Positions 5,994 to 10,252 of a DNA stretch of 10,252 nucleotides are shown piece after piece; the first letter of the stretch is position 1; every line of letters begins with the position of its first letter. The DNA is from F1-20-MAGs016 sp046086245 (GTDB lineage: Bacteria > Planctomycetota > Planctomycetia > Pirellulales > UBA1268). The position numbers and the translations under genes were made by a program. The DNA lies in assembly GCA_046086245.1 (NCBI GenBank), contig JBJSXB010000238.1:1-10252 (forward strand), given 5' to 3'. Below the pieces are notes generated by a model. That model was given only the letters and a program-made list of their open reading frames with translations, made no database searches and was not told where the DNA came from.

Positions 5994-6815
5994 ATGAGCG
6001 ACGGCGAAGACGTCACCGACGCCGGCGAGCGTGTCTCTCCCGACACGGCCGACTTCGGCCTGCTCGCCCATCTGTCGATCTACCGCTTTGCCCGGCGTTT
6101 CGCCGTCGGAAAACGTGTGCTCGATGCCGGTTGCGGCACCGGCTACGGCGCCCACGATCTGGCTGCCGGCGGCGCCCGGTCGGTCCTGGCCGTCGATGCC
6201 AGCGCCAAGGCGATCGCCTTCTGCCAGCGACGCTACCGCCATCCACGGCTCCTGTTCGCGCAGGCGGACCTGATGGCGCTCGACGTCGCCGGGCCGTTCG
6301 ACCTCGTGTTCTGCTCCAACGTCCTCGAGCATCTCGCCGACCCCGATCCGTTCCTCGAAACGGTGCGCCGGCGACTCGCGCCCGACGGGGTGTTGGTGAT
6401 GGCAGTGCCGCCGATCCGCGGCCTCGGGGAATGGTTCGGCAATCTCGAGAATCCCCATCACGTCACCAACCTGCCTCCCGAGTTGTGGGAGATGAAACTC
6501 GACCGCTCCTTCGCCGCGCTCGCCCCGTTCGCGCACTGGGTCGCACCGCACCTGCTCGGCGACGACGGGGCCATCCGCCGGGCCGCCGTGGACTCCGCCG
6601 ACCAGTTCGTCTTCACCCCCGAGTCGTTCACGCGCCTCGCCGGATCGCTGTCCACGATCAGCCTGGTGGTCGTCGCCACCCGCCCCCGCGCCGTCCCGCG
6701 CCCGCGCACGACGGCGGAGGACGGGATGCCGATCGCCTGGATCGAAGCGCGGATTCGCCGCGATTTCGGCCGCTTGATCGCGTTCAAGCGGCGCCACACG
6801 GCCCCCGCCGCCTGA
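5994..6815 (+). CDS. Class I SAM-dependent methyltransferase
   Basis: The 273-residue cytosolic enzyme transfers a methyl group from S-adenosylmethionine to an unknown acceptor. Motif I is VLDAGCGTGYG at 42-52, the acidic end of beta-2 is Asp68 in LAVDAS, a motif II-like acidic residue is Asp92 in AQADL, and motif IV/post-I is FDLVFCSNVLEHL at 102-114, typical of the Methyltransf_11/23 group. The variable C-terminal part (about 150-273) includes a basic tail, RRDFGRLIAFKRRHT. The start at 5994 has GGAG 8 nt upstream and a promoter behind it. An open frame extends far upstream through vanZ in another register, but it lacks coding character. It ends 9 nt before the convergent glycosyltransferase stop. 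The glycan neighbourhood suggests a sugar or glycolipid acceptor, but a small molecule or protein is equally possible from the sequence alone. Confidence 0.88.
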   Translation: MSDGEDVTDAGERVSPDTADFGLLAHLSIYRFARRFAVGKRVLDAGCGTGYGAHDLAAGGARSVLAVDASAKAIAFCQRRYRHPRLLFAQADLMALDVAGPFDLVFCSNVLEHLADPDPFLETVRRRLAPDGVLVMAVPPIRGLGEWFGNLENPHHVTNLPPELWEMKLDRSFAALAPFAHWVAPHLLGDDGAIRRAAVDSADQFVFTPESFTRLAGSLSTISLVVVATRPRAVPRPRTTAEDGMPIAWIEARIRRDFGRLIAFKRRHTAPAA

Positions 6816-6824
6816 CGGTCGCGT

Positions 6825-9800
6825 TCACGCCGCGCCGCGGAGTGGTGCCGGCGCGTCGTGGGCCGCCCGCTCGGCGATGAACGCCCAGACGTCGGCGAAG
6901 GCGTGGTCCCAACTGGCGTGATGGATGCGGATCTGCTCCCAGCCGCGGCGGCGGACCGCGAGCAAATCGTCGAACCGCTCCACCGCCTCCGTCAGCCGTT
7001 CGGCGATCGCCGGGGCGCTCGGCGGCGACAGCAGGCAGTTCTCGCCATCGCGCAGCAGCCAGCGGTTGGCGGGATTGTCGTTGGAGACGAGGAGGCCGCC
7101 GCAGGCCATGAACTCGAACGGCAGGTAGGAGGGATGGCGGGTCATCATCATCACGAATCCCACGTGGCAGGAGCGATAGAGGTCGGCGGTGGCGCGGTAG
7201 TCGAGCAGGCCGAGATTCTCGATCACCCCGCCGAGACCGTAGTCACCCGCATCCCACGGCGCACCGGCGCAGAGGATCTGCACCCGGTCGCCGAGCCGGG
7301 CCTTGAGTTCGGTCAGCGCCACCGCCGCCAGTTCGAAACCGTTGCGCGGGTGGCCGGGGCGGCCGTAGAAGAACAGTCGCTTCGGCCCTCCCGCGGCGCG
7401 CAGCGGATGGCCGTGGAACACCGCCGGATCGATCTGCGGGGTGAAGTGCACGGCGGTGCCGCCGTGCTCGTTTTCGTAGAACCGCCGGAGCGGGCGGGTG
7501 TTGGCGATCCCGTAGAACCCGAAATCGTAGGTCAGCTCCGCCTGCGCCGACGTCGACCCGGCCGGATAGAAGAGCGGTTCCCAGTCCTGGATGAAGTAGA
7601 ACTTCAAGCCCGTGTTGCGGACCTTGTGGAGCACGTAGGCGGTCGTCCACAACGTGGCGAACGAATAATCGGCCGCAGGAATCGCGGTGATCGCCTCGGC
7701 GCAGTCCAGCGGCACGACCCGCGCCGTGCCGAGCCCGGGAAAGACCGCCGCGATCCGTCCGAGGAGCGCCTCGCCGTCGCACGGGCCGCAGATCAGAAAG
7801 CGCTGCCTGAGGCCGCGCGATCGCGTCAGATAGTCGGCGCAGCGGAGGATCGTCATCACGCCGCCGTAATAGGGGTGGTCGAACGTCGGCAGGAACCAGT
7901 TGCACCATCCGGCTCCGGGGCCACGGCCGACGCGCTCGGGATGCTGCTGCGGTTCGGCCAGATCGGCGCGCGTGCACCCGTTGATGCGGGCCAGCGCCAG
8001 CGCGTCGGTCGCGTAGGAACCGGCGGCCGGACGGACGGCGGCGGGGAGCAGGTCGCGGCGGCGCCGCAGCCGGCCGACCCGGGGCAGCGTCCAGCGGCGC
8101 CGCGCCGGCGCCGCGGGGGGTGCGGCGGCCGGCAGGCAGGCGGCATCGAGCGAAAGCGGGACGACGGCGGAGAAGGCGGGATGAAAATGGGGATCCGCGC
8201 GGAGGCTCTCGTCGAAGGTGGGCACCGCGGGCAGTTCGCCCGGCTGGAGCGTGATGCGGGCGTGCGGATCGACCATGCCGCGGCGCCCCTCGCGCCGGAT
8301 GGCGGTGCACAGTTTCACGAACGAGGCCTGCCAGTCGAGGCGGGTGTCGAACCCGCCCGCCGCCACCCAGGCATCGGCCTGGACCGCCACCGCCCACGGG
8401 CTGGCGGCCGAGCAGTTGCGGTACCAGAGGGGACCGCCGAACCACCCCCACTTCCGCAGCGGACTCCCCCGGAACATCGGCGAACCGGCACCGTGTCGAT
8501 CGACGACCAGCCCCGCTTCCACCACGTCTCCGGCGCTGTCGAGCACCAGGGCGCTGGCGAATCCGATCGCGGGGTGGCACCCGGCCCACCCCGCCAGTTC
8601 CGCCAGCCAGCCCGACGACAGGTCGGCTACCCGCCCGGAGAGGAACACCACCACGGCGGTCTCGCCCAGCGACCGCGCGACCAAATCGTTGGCCAGCCGG
8701 GGCAGATCGGCGGCCGTACCGCACACCACCTCGACTCCCTCCATGCCGGCGAGTGTCGCCGCCGTCGCCGCCTCCGCCACCACGCTGACGCGCCGCGGCG
8801 GTCCGGCGGCGGCATCGCCCGCGACCTTCGCCGCCAAGTCCGGAAGCGTCTCCGCGCCCCCGGCCGTACCGTCGATCACGACGTGGATGCCCAGGCCGGT
8901 CGGAATCCGCCATTTCAATTGGAAACCGGAGTCGGCACTCGGTTCGACGCGGGCCGGCAGACGTTCGCGGGCGACACGGTCTTCGAGCGACCGCAGTTGC
9001 CCGTCGAGGGCGTACGGCTTGGCCGCGATCCCCGTCGACGTCGAGGCGGCGTGGATCCGCCAGTGGTACTGGACGCCGGGCACCCGCACGATGCCCCGGG
9101 CACGCTCGCAGACCCTCAGGAAGATGTCCCAGTCCTGCGCGCCGTCGGTCTCGGATCGAAACCCGCCGACCTCGTTCACCAGCGACCGGCGGAGGAGGTT
9201 GAAATGGGTCAGGTAGTTCACCGACCAGAGGATCTCCGGGCTCCACTGCGGCTTGAACAGCGCGTGCTGCCGGAGGGTGGAGTCCTCGTCGATGCTGTCT
9301 TTGTCCGAATAGAGAAAGTCGGCGTCGGCGTGGGTGGCGATCGCCTCGGCCATCCGCGCCAGCGCGAATGGCGCCAATTCGTCGTCGTGGTCGAGCAAGC
9401 CCACGAACGTGCCTCGCGCCATCTCGAGCGCGGCATTGGACGTGGCGGAGATGCCGCCGTTGCGCGGGAGGAATTCGACGCGAATGCGCGGATCATCGCC
9501 GGCGGCGGCGAGCAGGACCGCGCGGTTCTCCGCGTCATCGGGATCGGCGCAGGCCAGGCATGCCTCCCAGTCGCCGAACGACTGCCGCCGCAGCGACTCG
9601 AGCGTGCGACGCAGGAAGGCCGTCTTCACCCGGTAGACGGGGATGAGCAGGCTGACCAGCGGCGTCGAAGAGGCGTGCGGTGGCGGGGGCGGTGGCACAT
9701 CACGACGGTGGATCGCCTCGCGCGGCGACTCCTGGTGGGCGATCCAGACGGCGTACTCGGCCGGCGTCGCCACCGGCAGCGCCTCGGGTGGCGCGGCCCC

Positions 9801-9953
9801 GGCAGACGACCCCGCGTCGGCGAGGGCGGCGGCGATCCGACGGGCGCGGCGGCGCGATCGGGCGGCGCGGAGCCCCGTTTGCACCCGGGGGATCAGAGGC
9901 GCGATGCCGGGGACCGCCAGCGCCGCATCGGCGAGCGCGCGACCGATCTTCAT
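6825..9953 (-). CDS. Multidomain glycosyltransferase: GT2, degenerate GT2-like and WsaF-like GT4
   Basis: A 1042-residue, probably cytoplasmic or membrane-associated enzyme for surface polysaccharide assembly. Residues 98-305 form a GT-A GT2 domain: LVSLLIPVYR at the start, the metal/nucleotide-binding DHDDE at 188-192, QDWD at 273-276 and YHWR at 296-299, which resembles rhamnosyltransferase-type O-antigen enzymes. Residues about 355-600 look like a second GT2 that has lost its own DxD but keeps the acceptor-side pattern (AVAVQADAWVAAGGFD at 521-536). Residues 683-1030 match WsaF-type GT4 (GT-B) rhamnosyltransferases: CNWFLPTFDHPYYGG at 684-698, FYFIQDWEPLFYP at 785-797, and PFEFMACGG at 945-953 with the donor-binding Glu947. 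A proline run (87-92) and an Ala/Pro/Arg linker (608-645) separate domains. The start at 9953 has an AGGA core about 7 nt upstream. It diverges from a sulfotransferase gene and converges on the methyltransferase. Donor sugars are not readable from sequence; rhamnose is a guess from the family. Confidence 0.9.
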   Translation of the reverse strand: MKIGRALADAALAVPGIAPLIPRVQTGLRAARSRRRARRIAAALADAGSSAGAAPPEALPVATPAEYAVWIAHQESPREAIHRRDVPPPPPPHASSTPLVSLLIPVYRVKTAFLRRTLESLRRQSFGDWEACLACADPDDAENRAVLLAAAGDDPRIRVEFLPRNGGISATSNAALEMARGTFVGLLDHDDELAPFALARMAEAIATHADADFLYSDKDSIDEDSTLRQHALFKPQWSPEILWSVNYLTHFNLLRRSLVNEVGGFRSETDGAQDWDIFLRVCERARGIVRVPGVQYHWRIHAASTSTGIAAKPYALDGQLRSLEDRVARERLPARVEPSADSGFQLKWRIPTGLGIHVVIDGTAGGAETLPDLAAKVAGDAAAGPPRRVSVVAEAATAATLAGMEGVEVVCGTAADLPRLANDLVARSLGETAVVVFLSGRVADLSSGWLAELAGWAGCHPAIGFASALVLDSAGDVVEAGLVVDRHGAGSPMFRGSPLRKWGWFGGPLWYRNCSAASPWAVAVQADAWVAAGGFDTRLDWQASFVKLCTAIRREGRRGMVDPHARITLQPGELPAVPTFDESLRADPHFHPAFSAVVPLSLDAACLPAAAPPAAPARRRWTLPRVGRLRRRRDLLPAAVRPAAGSYATDALALARINGCTRADLAEPQQHPERVGRGPGAGWCNWFLPTFDHPYYGGVMTILRCADYLTRSRGLRQRFLICGPCDGEALLGRIAAVFPGLGTARVVPLDCAEAITAIPAADYSFATLWTTAYVLHKVRNTGLKFYFIQDWEPLFYPAGSTSAQAELTYDFGFYGIANTRPLRRFYENEHGGTAVHFTPQIDPAVFHGHPLRAAGGPKRLFFYGRPGHPRNGFELAAVALTELKARLGDRVQILCAGAPWDAGDYGLGGVIENLGLLDYRATADLYRSCHVGFVMMMTRHPSYLPFEFMACGGLLVSNDNPANRWLLRDGENCLLSPPSAPAIAERLTEAVERFDDLLAVRRRGWEQIRIHHASWDHAFADVWAFIAERAAHDAPAPLRGAA

Positions 9954-10099
9954 GCACGATTCCTACGGGGGTGGGTCTCGGCGGGTCTTTAGCGATGCCC
10001 GGGGTGAGAAATCAAGGTCGCGTTCGACCGCCGGCGGCCGTCCGATCGGCCCAGCGCTTCTCCGGATCGGGCTAGGAGCGGGGGCTGTGTTTCCGTAGA

Positions 10100-10111
10100 A
10101 ACCGGCCGGTT
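10100..10111. promoter_or_regulatory. 12-bp perfect palindrome in the divergent glycosyltransferase/sulfotransferase spacer
   Basis: AACCGGCCGGTT is a perfect inverted repeat lying 40 nt before the sulfotransferase start and 146 nt before the glycosyltransferase start. Its symmetry and position fit an operator for a dimeric regulator controlling one or both genes. In DNA this rich in G and C a CCGGCCGG core can also arise by chance. No clear -10 or -35 pair was found in the 9954-10151 spacer on either strand. Confidence 0.3.
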
Positions 10112-10151
10112 GCCATTTCCTCCGCGCCGGCGTCCGGGCCGGATACCCGAC

Positions 10152-10252
10152 ATGCCCCCTCCCGATCCCCTCCCGGCGCTCGTGATCACCGGGATGCACC
10201 GCTCCGGCACGTCGCTGGTCGCGTCGCTGTGCCACGGCGCGGGATTGCACGT
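10152..10252 (+). CDS. Sulfotransferase family protein, N-terminal fragment cut by the window edge
   Basis: From the ATG at 10152 the frame reads 34 codons to the window end. After a short proline-rich start comes ALVITGMHRSGTSLVASL, the 5'-phosphosulfate-binding P-loop of PAPS-dependent sulfotransferases, with GMHRSGTS at 14-21 providing the Lys/Arg-Ser-Gly-Thr phosphate contacts. The product would move sulfate from PAPS to an acceptor, most likely a carbohydrate given the adjacent glycosyltransferase. The upstream RBS is weak (GGAT), so the exact start is less certain than the family. The acceptor-binding part and the 3'-phosphate site lie outside the window. Confidence 0.8.
   Translation, partial: MPPPDPLPALVITGMHRSGTSLVASLCHGAGLH

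Noticed and set aside
6858..9992. A plus-strand open frame of over 1000 codons antisense to the glycosyltransferase
   Set aside because: Its translation is rich in R, G, E and Q with no recognisable domain. It mirrors the opposite real gene, as expected when GC-rich codon use leaves few stops on the antisense strand.

Overview
The window is about 70% GC, gene-dense, and bacterial. A planctomycete is the best guess. This is an inference from the gene mix: a DUF4254 protein, a WsaF-like multidomain glycosyltransferase, a sulfotransferase, and a small operon of an acyl carrier protein (ACP) with two ketosynthase-family proteins. No rRNA or marker gene is present to confirm it. I see no tRNA, rRNA, CRISPR array, insertion sequence or phage gene.

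Layout from left to right. (1) At the left edge, on the minus strand, lies the first 17 codons of a secreted protein, with its own RBS and a promoter-like site. (2) Diverging from it on the plus strand is a CPA2-type cation:proton antiporter with a cytoplasmic TrkA-N/TrkA-C module. (3) Converging on the antiporter is a four-gene minus-strand operon, transcribed from about 5262 down to 2263: ACP, a chain-length-factor-like protein (a ketosynthase fold without the catalytic Cys), a complete FabF-type ketosynthase, and a DUF4254 protein. (4) Diverging from the ACP on the plus strand are a VanZ-like membrane protein and then a class I SAM methyltransferase. The methyltransferase has its own well-spaced promoter, whose -35 box overlaps the vanZ stop codon. 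(5) Converging on the methyltransferase is a 1042-residue glycosyltransferase on the minus strand, with a GT2 domain, a degenerate GT2-like domain and a WsaF-like GT4 domain. (6) Diverging from it at the right edge on the plus strand is the start of a P-loop sulfotransferase.

How the genes work together. ACP, chain-length-factor-like protein and ketosynthase are the three parts of a minimal type II polyketide or aryl-polyene-like condensing system. They are packed tightly (18 nt and 2 nt gaps) and come without any visible ketoreductase, dehydratase, thioesterase or acyltransferase. Partners must lie elsewhere, or the trio makes a short or unreduced acyl chain. The right half (methyltransferase, large glycosyltransferase, sulfotransferase) looks like a surface-polysaccharide locus, probably making a sulfated and perhaps methylated glycan. 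Whether the two halves cooperate cannot be decided from this window.

The gaps are all shorter than 300 bases. The two notable ones are the divergent spacers 5263-5469 (RBS and promoter signals) and 9954-10151 (a 12-bp perfect palindrome, no gene seen).
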